DNA of 64,000 nucleotides from Calamus simplicifolius (taxonomy: Eukaryota > Streptophyta > Magnoliopsida > Arecales > Arecaceae): contig UESW01004376.1 of assembly GCA_900491605.1 (NCBI GenBank), positions 892,086 through 956,085 on the forward strand. The letters run 5' to 3'. The position numbers and the translations under genes are program-made. Shown piece by piece: positions 23,626 through 35,802 of this stretch. Below the pieces are notes generated by a model. That model searched no databases. It was not told the DNA's origin and saw only the letters and a program-made list of their open reading frames with translations. Numbering within the stretch: the first letter of the stretch is position 1; each line of letters starts with the position of its first letter.

Positions 23626-23819
23626 TAGGGATGGCAATTTTTCTTGTTTAGTCGTTTACCCGGTTGGTACCATTTTTAACAGATCGAAGAATCTTCGGTC
23701 TAAATGGCTTAATGGGTAACGGGGATTACTCATTAACGGCTAAACGGATAAACAGCCTTGAACGGTATTCTCTACCCATCCCCATTTATCCATCCCTATC
23801 CCCGTTAGCTAATATATAT

Positions 23820-23851
<32 letters not shown>

Positions 23852-24168
23852 TAAAAATTTAAAATAAATAAAAATATATAGTAAAACACGTTTGAATCAT
23901 TCTTCATGTCTCTTCTTCTTTATTCACGCTGCCGAATCTATTAGTATTTTTTTAATTTTTTAATAAATTATAAAATTAATAAAATAAATTTTTATATAAA
24001 CAACTAAATGGATATCCAGTGGGTACTCGTTTATCCGATCGGGTATCTCCGTTCCCGTCTTGTTAACTATAATGGCTTAACGGGATGAGGAACAGAGACA
24101 TTTTTTCTAATGGGGATGAGGGCCGATAGAGGCCGCCCCGGATTATCTCCGAGCCGTTGCCATCCCTA
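23626..24168. mobile_element. Non-autonomous hAT element (MITE)
   Basis: A 543-bp element begins TAGGGATGGCAA and ends TTGCCATCCCTA, a 12-bp terminal inverted repeat. It is flanked by an exact 8-bp duplication AGGCCTTT (23618-23625 and 24169-24176), diagnostic of hAT. It contains a TA microsatellite at ~23814-23851 and no transposase. The inner flanks are complementary over part of their length (GGGTAACGGGGA and the like). Confidence 0.9.
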
Positions 24169-24290
24169 AGGCCTTTTTCCAACTACATGGGGTTGGCTAT
24201 ATGAATTTGCTTCCTTCATTCTGCTCTATTTAGAACTAAGTTGATATTCAAATTAATGGGGATGTTCTAATCCTTCGCATAGTTTAATTT
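24169..24290 (+). repeat. Right piece of an interspersed repeat split by the hAT MITE
   Basis: It contains CCAACTACATGGGGTTGGCTA and a following TCTGCTCTATTTAGAACTAA block. The uninterrupted copy is at ~47419-47530. The TACATGGGGT-GGCTA phrase is widespread in plant genomes, but I do not assign its class. Confidence 0.6.
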
Positions 24291-25028
24291 AGTATATTCA
24301 TGTTTTAGGAGATTTGATGGAGTTTAATACTATCTGTCAGCTATCTAACGCAACCCTCCTCCTTTACCTATTTCTAAGAAAGACAACGATTAATTATTAG
24401 AGCAAACATGAAGATAATGATAATGAATCTCATATGCAAACTTAACGGTTCTTACAATATATTAGAATAAGAATTGCATCTTATAATTTCATAAAATGGA
24501 TATATGAGATCTTCATAATTACGTGCATAATACCTGTTAATGTATGGTATGTATGTACTGAAAAGGAGTCTTAACTCTTTGGTGATGATATGTATTAGTT
24601 GAGCAAAGGATCATTTCAGGGATGAAGATATTGGCTATATTGAATGCATTTTAAATTATTATATAAGAAAAAAATTATGATCCAAACAATAAACTAGTTT
24701 TTTTTTAATTAAGCTCATCAAAGTGTCTCATTGTCATGCTTAATTTTAAGACCTTTATATATTATTAAAATAATTTTGAATATAATTACTGGGAGAGATA
24801 AGTTACGTTACCATATATACTCTAGAAAGTCTTGTTCATCAAAATTGTAATCCATCTACCCATTTTAGAGATATATTTGGCTATACATCAGAAAATACAT
24901 TTAGAAAAAGGGAGAAAATGAGGATTATTCTACCTTCTATCTTGAGAGATGGCATAGAATAAGTGAAAATAAACAGATAAATTATGATCATATTATTTTA
25001 ATTTATTTATTTATTTACTATTGTTATT
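24291..25028. other. AT-rich stretch without recognised gene
   Basis: I see no coding or structural feature here. Confidence 0.4.
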
Positions 25029-25033
25029 ATCAT

Positions 25034-26561
25034 TGTTGGCCCAGATGGCAACCCAAGAGGGAGGAGTGAATTTGGTTCTTTTTAAAATTTAACAATTAAA
25101 ACTTAAAACCAATTTCACAAGGATTAAGTGCACAAGTGAAGTGATGCAGTAAGTAATGAACACAATGTAAATGAGAGAGAGACAAAAGCACAACAAACAC
25201 ACAAAGATTTATAGTGGTTCGGTGTATCCCACACCTACGTCCACTCCCAAACAACTCTTGAGTCCACACTATAATCCCCTGATTACAGTTGAGTTGTTTT
25301 ACAAGCTCACAACCCTAACTTGTTGTTTTACACGGGGTCACAACGAACCCAGCTAGTTTTCACAGGTTCACCAGCACAAAACCTTAACCCAAGCTAAATT
25401 AGCTTGTCCCCGAGGTAAACTACCATAACTAATTTAATCCCCCTGATTGAATTAACAAACAACAATTCAAAATGAAGTTTACAGAAATTAATAGCTCCTT
25501 AAATGAGCAAATATGCAATGTAAATAAAACAAGATTAGAAAAGCCTGTTTGAAGCAATTTGAGGTTGAGCTTTTCTTCTTTTCCTCTTCTCTTTTGAATG
25601 GATGAGCAAGGATTGAACTTTGAATCTTAAACACAGCTCGTTGAAGAGAATGTTGAGGAAATAGGGCTTTTGCTCTTCTTCTTTTCTCCTTTGAAAATCC
25701 TCTGATTTTGAACTTTTAGGGCTTGGGATTTCTCTTGAATCTCTCTTGGATTGATAGGCTTGGACTCAGAAATTTTTCTCTCTTTTTCACTAGGGATTTC
25801 TCTCAATTTTTTCGATATTTTTTCTCTTTTTCTTCCTTTTCTGTCTTGGTATTTTTGAACGGATGAATCCCCCTTTTTTATAGACTTTTAATCCGAGATT
25901 AGGTGAGAAATAGCCGTTGAAAATGTACCTTGAATGATTCTCCATGCAATAAAATATATCCATTGAGAGTTAGGTGAAAAATATATCCGTTAGAGCTGAT
26001 CTTGCACTTTTAAAAATCGTCCTTGACAGGTTGGAGTCGGCTCCAACTTTTCATGTGTCGGCTCCAGATCAGGCTTCCAAAAATAGCAAAAAATAATCCG
26101 TCATGGAGTCGGCTCCGACTTTGCAAAGTGTCGACTCACTGCTGACTGGACTCGGCTCCCTATTTCTGAAGTGTCGGCTCCAAGAATTGCTCCGAAAACA
26201 TAGTCTCTGTAACTCATGTTAGAGTCGGCTCCCAAAATCCATGTGTCAGCTCCGAAACTTCATGTGTCGGCTCCAAAACTCTAGGCATCGACTCTGAACC
26301 GTGCCAAAAATATTGAACTGTTCTGATACGCTCTGGAGTCGGCTTGAGTCTGTTAGGGTGTTGGCTCCAAGTTCTGAACTTAAATAAATTCCATTGAAAT
26401 TCAATTCAAAACTAATTTCTAAGTACCATTTGGATAAATAACCGATCTTAATTCCTGAAACACTTATCAAAATTATCAGAAACACCAGGGATATACTCAT
26501 GACTTTTGTTAATCATCAAAATTAATAATTGGATAAATAATTTCTCAATAATTTCCTAACA
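25034..26561 (-). repeat. 3' LTR of copia B
   Basis: 1528 bp, TG...CA on the + strand. A TATA box (CTATAAAAAA on the - strand) lies near 25876-25885. Upstream of it (26030-26375) is a cluster of about a dozen GAGTCGGCTCC-type motifs. It differs from the other LTR by scattered substitutions and small indels, so the insertion is not recent. Confidence 0.9.
26030..26375 (-). promoter_or_regulatory. GAGTCGGCTCC motif array in 3' LTR U3
   Basis: Motifs near 26033, 26056, 26105, 26148, 26171, 26222, 26242, 26264, 26335 and others read GGAGTCGGCTCC or TGTCGGCTCC. The array begins ~150 bases upstream of the TATA box on the - strand, the same arrangement as in copia A and in the 5' LTR (~34715-35045). 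Confidence 0.6.
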
Positions 26562-26575
26562 ATCTCCCCCTTTTT
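26562..26575 (-). other. Polypurine tract of copia B
   Basis: ATCTCCCCCTTTTT on the + strand is AAAAAGGGGGAGAT on the element strand, directly next to the 3' LTR. It primes plus-strand synthesis. Confidence 0.85.
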
Positions 26576-27085
26576 GATGATGACAAAAACATTGAGTATA
26601 TGCATAATCAATTAATGCATAATTGACAAAACATTTTAAAATTAAGGTTAAGCTCCCCCTATGTGTGTGCATATGTTAAGTTTATTGAAACTTTACTGCA
26701 TATCTTAATTCCTTTTGATATAAATGTTCATTTAACATATATTATCTTCATTATCTTTTACCATTGTACATGCATATACAAATATCTCTTCTTTCCCTTA
26801 TCTTTATGCATATACACTCTTCTCTCCCCTTTTTTGTAATCAACAAAAAGGTCTTAGAAGAAGGTTCGTATAGCTTAAATTAACATCAAACATAGGAGTT
26901 GAACAATTAAACATCAACATCAAAGGTTAGCTTAAAATTCAAGCAACTTAATATCAAAATTCAAGTATGATATTCAATGAATACTGAAACATTATAACAA
27001 AATGTTCATTTCACTAAACTTCATTACATTATTCAAAATGCAAACAAAATCAAATTACATCATAAAGCAAACTAAACATCAAAAT

Positions 27086-28480
27086 CTAAGAAAATCTAAG
27101 AAGTCTCTTAAGCTCTTCTAAGATCTTTCCCATGCCCTCTCCTTGTATCTTTATAAAATCATTTAGCTTCCTCTCAACAAAAGCAGATACAACAGTGACT
27201 TTTTCTTGTAGCTCAGCATTACACTTTGAATATGTTTCAGAATCTCCTCCAATGTCCTTGATCTTCTCAAAAATTTGCATTAAATCACATTTCAAGGCCT
27301 CAGAAGAAGTTCCAAAGGATGATTCAATTCTGTTTACTTTATCTTCCAAGGAGTAATACAACTCTCTTATACTCATAAGTCTATTATCAAATTCAATCTT
27401 CATTCTTTCCTCATGACAAGCAAAGAGTTCCTTTAGCTACTCCATTTGAATTGAAGAAAATCCAGAAGTAGGAACAGAAACATATGCAGGTGCTGGTGTA
27501 GGTGCTGATGGTGGTGATGATCTACTGGGCTCAGGTGAAGGATGCCTCATGGACGGTTCAGCCTCGGATGGTGCAGTAGCTCCAGTATCAGCTGCCCTGT
27601 CCTCTAGGTGTCCCTTTCTTTCCCAATTACCATTCACCTTCATGAACCCCATACGATGCATAGTGGCAATACTATAATAATCTGTGTGCCTTAAGTTCTT
27701 CATGGGTCCACTGTCTGAAATAACTACCCCTTGGCTCTAAAATGCTAATGTCAAAATCATGTCGTAAGGCAAAGTTGATCTCTTCTTGCTACCAGCCTCA
27801 GCCATATACCATATCATCATACTAGCTAAATTTATTGGCTGACCTGTCAAAACACTATCCATGATCACAATGTCTCGCTCCAAGACATACTCAAATATAC
27901 CGATCTTTGGGAATAAAATCCGACCACAAATATTATGTAATAATCTGAGCTCTAGGGGGCAATTGGTTTGCCCTAACCTCTTCAAATTCTGTAACTTTCC
28001 TTCCTAGCATTTTTAATAATGCTCCTGATCTCTCACTATGGGAATTTGCTATTAGTCCAACAACAAGAATTTCTAAAAGGTTTCCAACAATCTCTGAAGT
28101 CAAATGTATTCTTTTTCCTCTAACAAAACTTACAAGACCTCCATCTCCTCTCAACAAATTATGGTAAAACTCCTTAACCAAAGCGGGGTAAGTAGGTACA
28201 TCAAGAGAGCAAACTTTCTCCCAACTTAACTCCTTTAACTGCCGCCCAATTGAAAAACCCTCGGCCTCAAAGAAATGAAAATCAATTTTCCTACCCATGG
28301 TAATCACACGGCCGGCTAAGGTGTCTACCTAAGGCAAAAAAGGGCTAGGGATGGCGCTCGGTGTGGATGCAGACGAAGAGGAGGACAAACTTGGCGAAGG
28401 CTGCCGCACCGGATGCCTCACGTCTATTTTCCCGTCGTAACCGGTCCACCGAACATAGATCCCCTACGTTTAGGTGCCAT
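27086..28480 (-). pseudogene. Extra 3' reading frame of copia B (plant transposon-protein-like with coiled coil)
   Basis: Between RNase H and the 3' LTR, on the element strand, lies a frame of about 460 codons with two frameshifts (near 28425 and 27960) and three in-frame TAG stops (near 28328, 27739 and 27439). It opens with Met-Ala-Pro-Lys-Arg-Arg, then a Ser-rich stretch. A globular region (28307-27737) includes FYHNLLRGDGGLVSFVRGK and resembles the plant-specific family known as putative plant transposon protein domain (Pfam Transposase_32, from memory). A Pro/Ser-rich linker and a charged coiled coil (27403-27086) follow. There is no signal peptide or membrane segment, so it is not a typical envelope protein. 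Function unknown. Confidence 0.65.
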
Positions 28481-28613
28481 TGAGTGCTAGAGAATGAAGG
28501 ATTTGAGAAATTTTGGGTTTTGGGAAGAGTTGGAAAGGATTTGGAAAAGTTTGGAGACGTTTGGAATGAGAGAGGTATCGACACTGCCCTAGATAAATCA
28601 ACCTAGGACCACT

Positions 28614-28715
28614 TGGAGTCGACTCCCGCAAAGCGAGATGTCGGCTCCAGGTCGCTAATACAGTCATCGCCCAAAGTGGAGTCGACTCTAGAAAGGCAGG
28701 TGTCGGCTCAAGACA
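28614..28715 (-). promoter_or_regulatory. Second GAGTCGACTCC cluster, upstream of the extra frame
   Basis: GGAGTCGACTCC (~28615), TGTCGGCTCC (~28639), GGAGTCGACTCT (~28679) and TGTCGGCTCA (~28700) lie 130-240 bases upstream of the extra frame's start on the - strand, outside the LTRs. The cluster may be a copied U3 segment or an internal promoter. That role is inference. Confidence 0.5.
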
Positions 28716-29137
28716 GTTTCAGAAAAAAAAAGAGTTTCAAAGAATCTGAAACTTGTCCGGATTGTCATCAAATTTTAGATAAATCAACTTTGGAATGTGG
28801 TGAATCAATGGGCTCAAATATCTAGATAAATTATCCTTAAAATTATAAGAAAATTAAGAAAAGTGATTAAATTCTAGATGATCATTCCTAGGAGATTTAA
28901 AAATCATTCCAATGGGTCACAGACTCATAATTCTCCTATAAGATAACAAAATCTTTCTTCACTTAGGGGTTTTGTAAAAATGTCAGCTAATTGTTCATCA
29001 GTACAAACATAATCAAGACAAATGTCATTATTAGCTACATGTTCTCTAAAAATTATATATAATTTCAATGTGTTTAGTTCCTGAGTATTGTATAGGATTT
29101 TTAGTTAAGTTTATTGCACTAGTGTTATCACATTTAA

Positions 29138-32032
29138 TTAGTGTTTATCAAGTGTTATACCATAATCTTCAAGTTGTCGCTTAATCCAAAGGATTTGAGC
29201 ACAACAACTTCTAGCTGCAACATATTCAGCTTCAGTAGTTGATAATGCAACTGAATTTTGCTTTTTGCTAAACCAAGAGATTAAGTTACTTCCTAAAAAT
29301 TGGCATGCACCACTTGTACTTTTTCTATCCAATTTACAACCAGCATAATCAGAATCAGAATATGCAATCAAATTTAATGTCGAGTCTCTAGAATACCATA
29401 ATCCTACATTTTAGTTCCATTTAGATATCTAAGTATTCTTTTTACTGCAATTAAGTGAGATTCTTTTGATTCAGATTGATATCGTGCACATAAACATATC
29501 GCAAACATAATATCAGGTCTACTTGCTGTTAAGTAAAGTAGTGAACCGATCATACCTCTGTAATATTTTTGATCAATAGGCTTACCATCTTCATCTTTAT
29601 CTAACTTGCATGAAGGACTCATTGGTGTTCCGAGAGGTTTGACTTGTTCCATACCAAACTTCTTGAGAATTTCTTTTATGTACTTTGTTTGGTTGATAAA
29701 AATTTCTTCGCTTTTTGTTTGATTTGAAGTCCTAAGAAGAAGTTGAGTTCTCCCATTGATCATGCTCATCTCAAATTCACCCTACATTAACTTTGCAAAT
29801 TCTTGACACAAAAGATTATTAGTAGCACCGAATACAATATCATCTACATAAATTTGTACTACTAATAAATCTTTATCTTTTCTTTTCAAAAATAAGGTTT
29901 TATCAACATTTCTTCTAGAAAAATTATTTTCAATTAGAAATTTGCTTAATCTATCATACCATGCTCTAGGTGCTTGTTTTAAACCATAAAGTGCTTTGTG
30001 TAATTTAAAAATATGGTTTGAAAATTCATGATTTTCAAAACCTGGTGGTTGTTCTACAAAAACTTCCTCATTTATAAAAATATTTAAAAATGCACTTTTA
30101 ACGTCCATTTAAAATAAATTAATGTTCATATGACATGCAAATGCAAGTAATAGTCTAATTGCTTCTAATCTAGCTACAGGTGCAAAAGTTTCATTAAAAT
30201 CAATTCCTTCTTCTTGATTATATCCTTTTGCAACTAATCTAGCTTTATTTCTAATTATTATACCATTTTTATCTAATTTATTTCTAAATACCCATTTAGA
30301 TCCTATAACAGAATGACCTTTGGGTCTATCAACTAAGGTCCATACATTATTCCTAGTAAATTGATTTAATTATTCTTGCATAGCTAACATCCAATTACTA
30401 TCTTTTTCAGCTTCTTCAATAGTTTTGGGTTCTATATGAGACACAAATGCAAGATGATTATTGATGTTCCTTATTGATGATCTAGTTCTAACTCCTTAAG
30501 ATGGATCACCTATAATTAAATCTTTTGGATGACCATAAGCATATCTTCAATCTCTAGGTAGATCTACATCATTACGAGTAGTATCAATAACATCATCCTT
30601 AGGTGAGTCATCATCTTTAGCTTTTTGTTCATGGTCTGAAGATACATCTATATTTAATTTTTCAATATCTCTTTCAAGCAAAATTGTATCTTCCTCATCA
30701 TCAATCTTTTCAGAACTTGATGCTAAAGGCTCATCAAATATATATGAATTGACTCTTCTACAATTAAATATTTCTTATTGAATACTCTATATGCTTTACT
30801 AGATGTTGAATAACCTAAGAATATACCTTCATCGGATTTGGTGTCAAACTTCCCAAGATTGTCCTTACCATTGTTATGAATAAAACATCGACAATCAAAT
30901 GCTTGAAAATAACTAATGTTAGGTTTCCTATTATGTCATAGTTTATAGGGAGTTTTCTTAAGAATTAGCCTAATTAAAGCTCTATTAAGGATGTAACATG
31001 CTGTGTTTATAGCTTCTGCCCATAAGTACTTTGGGAGTTGGCTTTCACATAGCATGGTACGAGCCATATCTTCTAATGTTCTATTTTTTTTTCTACTACT
31101 CTATTTTGTTGTGGTGTTTTAGGTGCAGAAAAATTATGATGAATGCCATTTTCAATACAGAAATTTTTAAATTGATGATTTTCAAATTCTGTGCCATGAT
31201 CACTTCTAAGCGACACTATGGCAGTGTTTTTCTCATTTGTAACTTTCTTAAAAAATTTCAGGAATATCGATAAAGTCTCATCTTTGTGAGCTAAAAATAA
31301 TACCCAAGTGTATCTAGAATAATCATCAACTATCACAAGACCATATTTTTTTCCTCCTACACTAGTGGTTCTAGTAGGTCCAAAAAGGTCCATATAGTAG
31401 TTCAAGTGGCCTAGTAGTTGAAACAATATTCTTGGATTTGAAAGAATTTCTAGTTTATTTTCCAAATTTACATGCATCATTAATTCTATTGTTTTCAAAA
31501 TCTAGTTTTGGAAGTCCTTTAACTAAATTCATTCTAATTAATTTTAAAATTAGGTGTGTGCTTGCATGACATAATCTATGATGCCATAACCATCCGATCT
31601 CATTAACCTTAGCATTATCAACAATTAAGCAACGATTACTAGAAGACAAATTGTCTAAATCAATTAAGTATACATTGTCATTTCTATTTTCAACAAATAT
31701 AATGCTATTGTCAATGGGATTAGAAATAATGCAAATAGAAGCTTTAAAGGAAACTTTGAAACCTTTATCACACAATTGGCTAATGCTAATTAAATTATGC
31801 TTTAAACCAACAACATATAAAATATTTTTATAAAAGTGGATAGAGTTATTTAAATTTTACCAAATCCCATAATTTGGCCTTTGCCATTGTCTCCAAAAGT
31901 AACAACTCCTCTTTTATCTTCAAGGGTGATGAATTGCTCCTCGTCACCCGTCATGTGCCTTGAGCAGCCACTATCAAGATACCACTTTCGTTTTGATTCT
32001 TTGGCCGCAAGACACTCCTGCAAGATAATCAA
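29138..32032 (-). pseudogene. Degenerate pol of copia B (PR-IN-RT-RH)
   Basis: Protease (32032-31850) carries WYLDSGCSRHMTGD. The pre-integrase block (31775-31455) has HHRLCHAS. Integrase (31498-31073) shows the D-D-E residues in DLFGP, SDHGTEF and QNRVVEKK. A linker including CFIHNNGKDNLGKFD follows near 30870. Reverse transcriptase (30108-29782) shows MDVKSAFLN, ALYGLKQAPRAWY and the catalytic YVDDIV. Its thumb region is 29769-29404. RNase H (29371-29138) shows SDSDYAGC and STTEAEYVAA. Frames change between these pieces by stops and frameshifts, so no full polyprotein can be made. Confidence 0.9.
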
Positions 32033-32235
32033 ATCTTTTGTTTAGGTACCCAAGCTTTCTTGGGTCCTTCATGGTTAGTCGCAATAATATTGTTCCTTTA
32101 GGAACCCATATTTTCTTACTTTGAAGCATTAAATTCTTATTAGATTTTCTAAAATTACATTCATATGATTTATGTCCCTTTTTATTACAGCAATAACATG
32201 AAACATCATTTTTGACTGTTTTCTTAATAAAGAAA

Positions 32236-33670
32236 TTATTTAAATTTTTGTTTCATGTGAGGTCTATAACCTAATCCGGCTTTATCAAAAATAGCTCTTT
32301 GATAACTTAAAAGTAAATTTATTTTTTCTGGACTATATAAATCTGTCATAATATTCTTATATTTATCAATTTCTTTCTTCAAATTAATTATTTCATTAAA
32401 AATTGATTCCTTTTCTTTTAGTAAAACTTCATTTTCAGGTTTTAGATTTTTGACCTCAAGAATTAGTTCATTTTTCTCTTTAAAAAGATTTAAGTTTTTA
32501 GTTTTCAAAGATTTGTTTTTCATTCTCAAAACCTTAAAATCACTAACTAGCTCATTGAAAGCATCATATAATTCATCAAATATAAAATCATTATAAGTAG
32601 TTTCAGAACTTACCTCGTTGTCGTCATTCGCCATGAAAGCATATGTTTGCAACCTCTTTTTGTTCTTCTTCGGATGAAAATTCTTCACTATCACTCCATG
32701 TTACAACATCGGCCTTCTTCTTCTTCTTGTAACCCTTGTTTAGTTGAGGACATTCAGATCGAAAATGCCTCGGCTTCTTACATTCATAACATGTCAAGGA
32801 TTCTTTTTATTTATCTTTTTCTTTTTTTTTTCTCCTTCCATTTTAATTCCTGATTTTCTTTTGTGGAAGGGTCTCCTTCTTTGCATAAACTTCCTAAACT
32901 TCTTTGCAAGGAGAGTTGTTTCATCATCATCTTCTTCTTCCTTACTGCTGCTCTATCATTTTCTGCAGCCTTGAATGCTATGGTTCTTTCTTCTTGACTT
33001 CTTCCTCTTGATGCTGCTTCATTGTCAGCTCATGGGTCATTAAGGATCCAAGTAGCTCCTCCAAAGGTAGAACATTCAAGTCTTTGGCTTCTTGGATTGC
33101 AGTTACTTTTGGTTTCCATGATCTTGGAAGAGATCTAAGAATTTTGCGCACCAATTCAGAATTAGTACAAGTCTTACCAAGACTTTTCAAACCATTAACA
33201 ATATCTGTGAATCTAGTGTACATGCATGTGATTGATTCAGTTTGTTCTATGCTAAACAATTCATATTTGTGCACTAGAATGTTAATTTTGGATTCTTTTA
33301 CTTGGTTAGTACCCTCATGGGTAACTTCCAATCTATCCCATATTTCTTTGGCTGAAATGCATGTAGATATTCTGTTGAATTCATTTGCATCTAAAGAACA
33401 ATATAAAACATTCATGGCTTTGGCATTAAGCTGAGCCATTTTCCTATTGTTCTCATTCCAATCCCTTTCGGGCTTAGGAACTATTGAACCATCTACAATG
33501 TATGTGGGTGTACTAGGTCCATTTGTAATGACACTCCATAACTCATAATCTAAAGCTTGAATGAAAATCCTTATTCTTGCTTTCCAATATGAATAATTAG
33601 AGCCATTAAACAAAGGTGGCCTATTAGTGGATTGACCTTCAGCAAAAGATGAACCAGCTTGTGTTGCCAT
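32236..33670 (-). pseudogene. Degenerate gag of copia B
   Basis: The N-terminal 230 codons (33670-32978) are open and carry the UBN2-type gag: NGSNYSYWKARIRIFIQ, then a region around LPRSWKPKVTAIQEA. A frame break follows. A CCHC zinc knuckle is at 32750-32791. A Lys/Glu/Asn-rich coiled coil is encoded at 32694-32236. A second CCHC motif lies just beyond, at 32158-32199. Two knuckles plus a long coiled coil are consistent with Sirevirus-type gag. Copia A carries the same gag on the + strand at 1398-2986. Confidence 0.85.
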
Positions 33671-33717
33671 TTGGATCTTTAACTCTTGATTGTTAGATCA
33701 AATAAAAATGAGCATAA

Positions 33718-33729
33718 GCTCTGATACCA
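33718..33729 (-). other. Primer binding site of copia B
   Basis: GCTCTGATACCA on the + strand is TGGTATCAGAGC on the element strand, two bases inside the 5' LTR. Confidence 0.9.
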
Positions 33730-33731
33730 AT

Positions 33732-35238
33732 TGTTGGCCCAAATGGCAACCCAAGAGGGGAAGGGGGTGAATTGGGTTCTTTTAAAAATTTAACAATTAA
33801 AAATTAAAACCAATTTCACAAGGATTAAGTGCACAAGTGAAGTGATGCAGTAAGTAATGAACACAATGTAAATGAGAGAGAGAGACAAAAGCACGACAAA
33901 CATACAAAGATTTATAGTGGTTCGGTGTATCCCACACCTACGTCCACTCCCAAGCAACTCTTGGGTCCACACTATAATCTTCTGATTACAGTTGAGCTGT
34001 TTTACAAGCTCACAACCCTAACTTATTGTTTTACATGGGGTCACAATGAATCCAGCTGGTTTTCACAGGTTCACAGCACAAAACCTTAACCCAAGCTAAA
34101 TTAGCTTGTCCCCGAGGTAAACTACCTCAACTAATTCAATCCCCCTGATTGAATTAGCAAACAACAATTCAAAATGAGCAAATATGTAATGTAAATAAAA
34201 CAAGATTAGAAAAGCATATTTGAAGCGATTTGAGGTTGAGCTTTTCTTCTTTTCTTCTTTTCCTCTTCTCTTTTGAATGGATGAGCAAGGATTGAACTTT
34301 GAATCTTGAACACAGCTCGTTGAAGAGAATGTTGAGGAAATAAGGCTTTTGCTCTTCTTCTTTTCTCCTTTGAAAATCATCCGATTTTGAACTTTTAGGG
34401 CTTGGGATTTCTCTTGAATCTCTCTTGGATTGATAGGCTTGGACTCAGAGATTTTTCTCTCTCTTTTTCACTAGGGATTTCTCTCGATTTTTTTGATATT
34501 TTTCCTCTTTTTCTTCCTTTTCTATCTTGGTATTTTTGAACTGACGAATCCCCTTTTTTATAGACATTTAATCCAAGATTAGGTGAGAAATAGCCATTGA
34601 AAATGTACCTTGGATGATTCTCCATGCAAGAAAATATATCTGTTGAAAGTTAGGTAGAAAATATATATGTTAGAGCTGATCTGGCACTTTTGAAAATCAT
34701 CCTTGATAGATTGAAGTCGGCTCCAACTTTTCATGTGTCCGCTTCAGATCGGGTTTCCAAAATAGCAAAAAATAATCCGTCGTGGAGTCGGCTTCAACTT
34801 TGCAAAGTGTCGACTCACCGCTGACGGGAGTCGGCTCCCGATTTCTGAAGTGTCGGCTCCAAGAATTGCTCCGAAAACATAGTCTCTATAACTCAGGTTA
34901 GAGTCGGCTCCCAAAATCCATGTGTTGGCTCCAAAACTTTAGTGTCGGCTCCGAAACTCTAGGTGTCAACTCGGAACCATGCCAAAAATATTGAACTGTT
35001 CTGATACGCTCTGGAGTCGGCTCGAGTCTGTTAGGGTGTCGGCTCTAAGTTCTGAACTTAAATAAATTCCATTGAAATTCAATTCAAAACTGATTTCTAA
35101 GTACCATTTGGATAAATAACTGATCTTAATTCATGAAACACTTATCAAATTTATTAGAAACACCAGGGATTACTCATGACTTTTGTTAATCATCAAAATC
35201 AATAATTAGATAAATAATTTCTCAATAATTTTTGAACA
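33732..35238 (-). repeat. 5' LTR of copia B
   Basis: 1507 bp, paired with 25034-26561. It has the same TATA box (near 34555) and the same GAGTCGGCTCC motif array (~34715-35045), with a few motifs mutated or lost. Target duplication ATCAT follows at 35239-35243. Confidence 0.9.
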
Positions 35239-35243
35239 ATCAT

Positions 35244-35802
35244 CATCATTATTAATTTACTTTTAATTTTATGATATGTATATTAAAAGATCTACGTAAG
35301 TTATATAGTAAAATCATTTTTTTAGTTAAACACATGTTAGTAATGCCTATATGGTAATAAGGTGATGTGATAGAATAACCTTGATAATTAGATGGGACAA
35401 CAAATGCATAACGCTAGTAGTATTAAATTTAGTAACAATAATGGAAACGATAATGATTATAGCATTGCCCTCATCATTCTCAACATCATTATATCTAGCA
35501 CCTTAGAAAATAGGTATAAATTAGACATCTAAAAATATTAGCAATATTTTAGGCTTATTTTTTAAATCACTCTCTCTTTGTTTGGCCATATCCTTTTTGA
35601 TATAGATTTTATTTTCTAAGAAAAGATATAAAAGAAATGCATATGAAAAAAATGAGTGGCTTTCTATCTTAGTTAAATGAGATAAGATTAATTTGAACAA
35701 GACCCTATGAGAATGTAATCATAAAGTAATGTAATATATTATGAGAAACAAAAATCATGTATGAATAAAATATGTATTGAATAACTTGTTTTAAGTGGGT
35801 AC
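35244..35802. other. AT-rich stretch between copia B and gypsy
   Basis: No feature is recognised. The last bases before the gypsy LTR (GGTAC) do not match those after its other LTR (TGGTC). Confidence 0.4.

Larger units (their letters stand above)
25034..35238 (-). mobile_element. Complete Sirevirus-like Ty1/copia retrotransposon B
   Basis: A 10.2-kb element on the - strand has LTRs at 33732-35238 (5') and 25034-26561 (3'). It is flanked by an exact 5-bp duplication ATCAT (25029-25033 and 35239-35243). Primer site and polypurine tract are in place. Reading on the - strand the order is gag with two zinc knuckles and a coiled coil, protease, integrase, reverse transcriptase, RNase H, an extra reading frame, then the 3' LTR. 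The large size, UBN2-type gag and extra 3' frame fit the Sirevirus group. All genes have breaks, so it is not autonomous now. Confidence 0.9.

Noticed and set aside
27086..28480. Retroviral-type envelope gene
   Set aside because: The position fits, but no signal peptide, membrane segment or cysteine pattern is visible. The predicted protein is soluble with a coiled coil.
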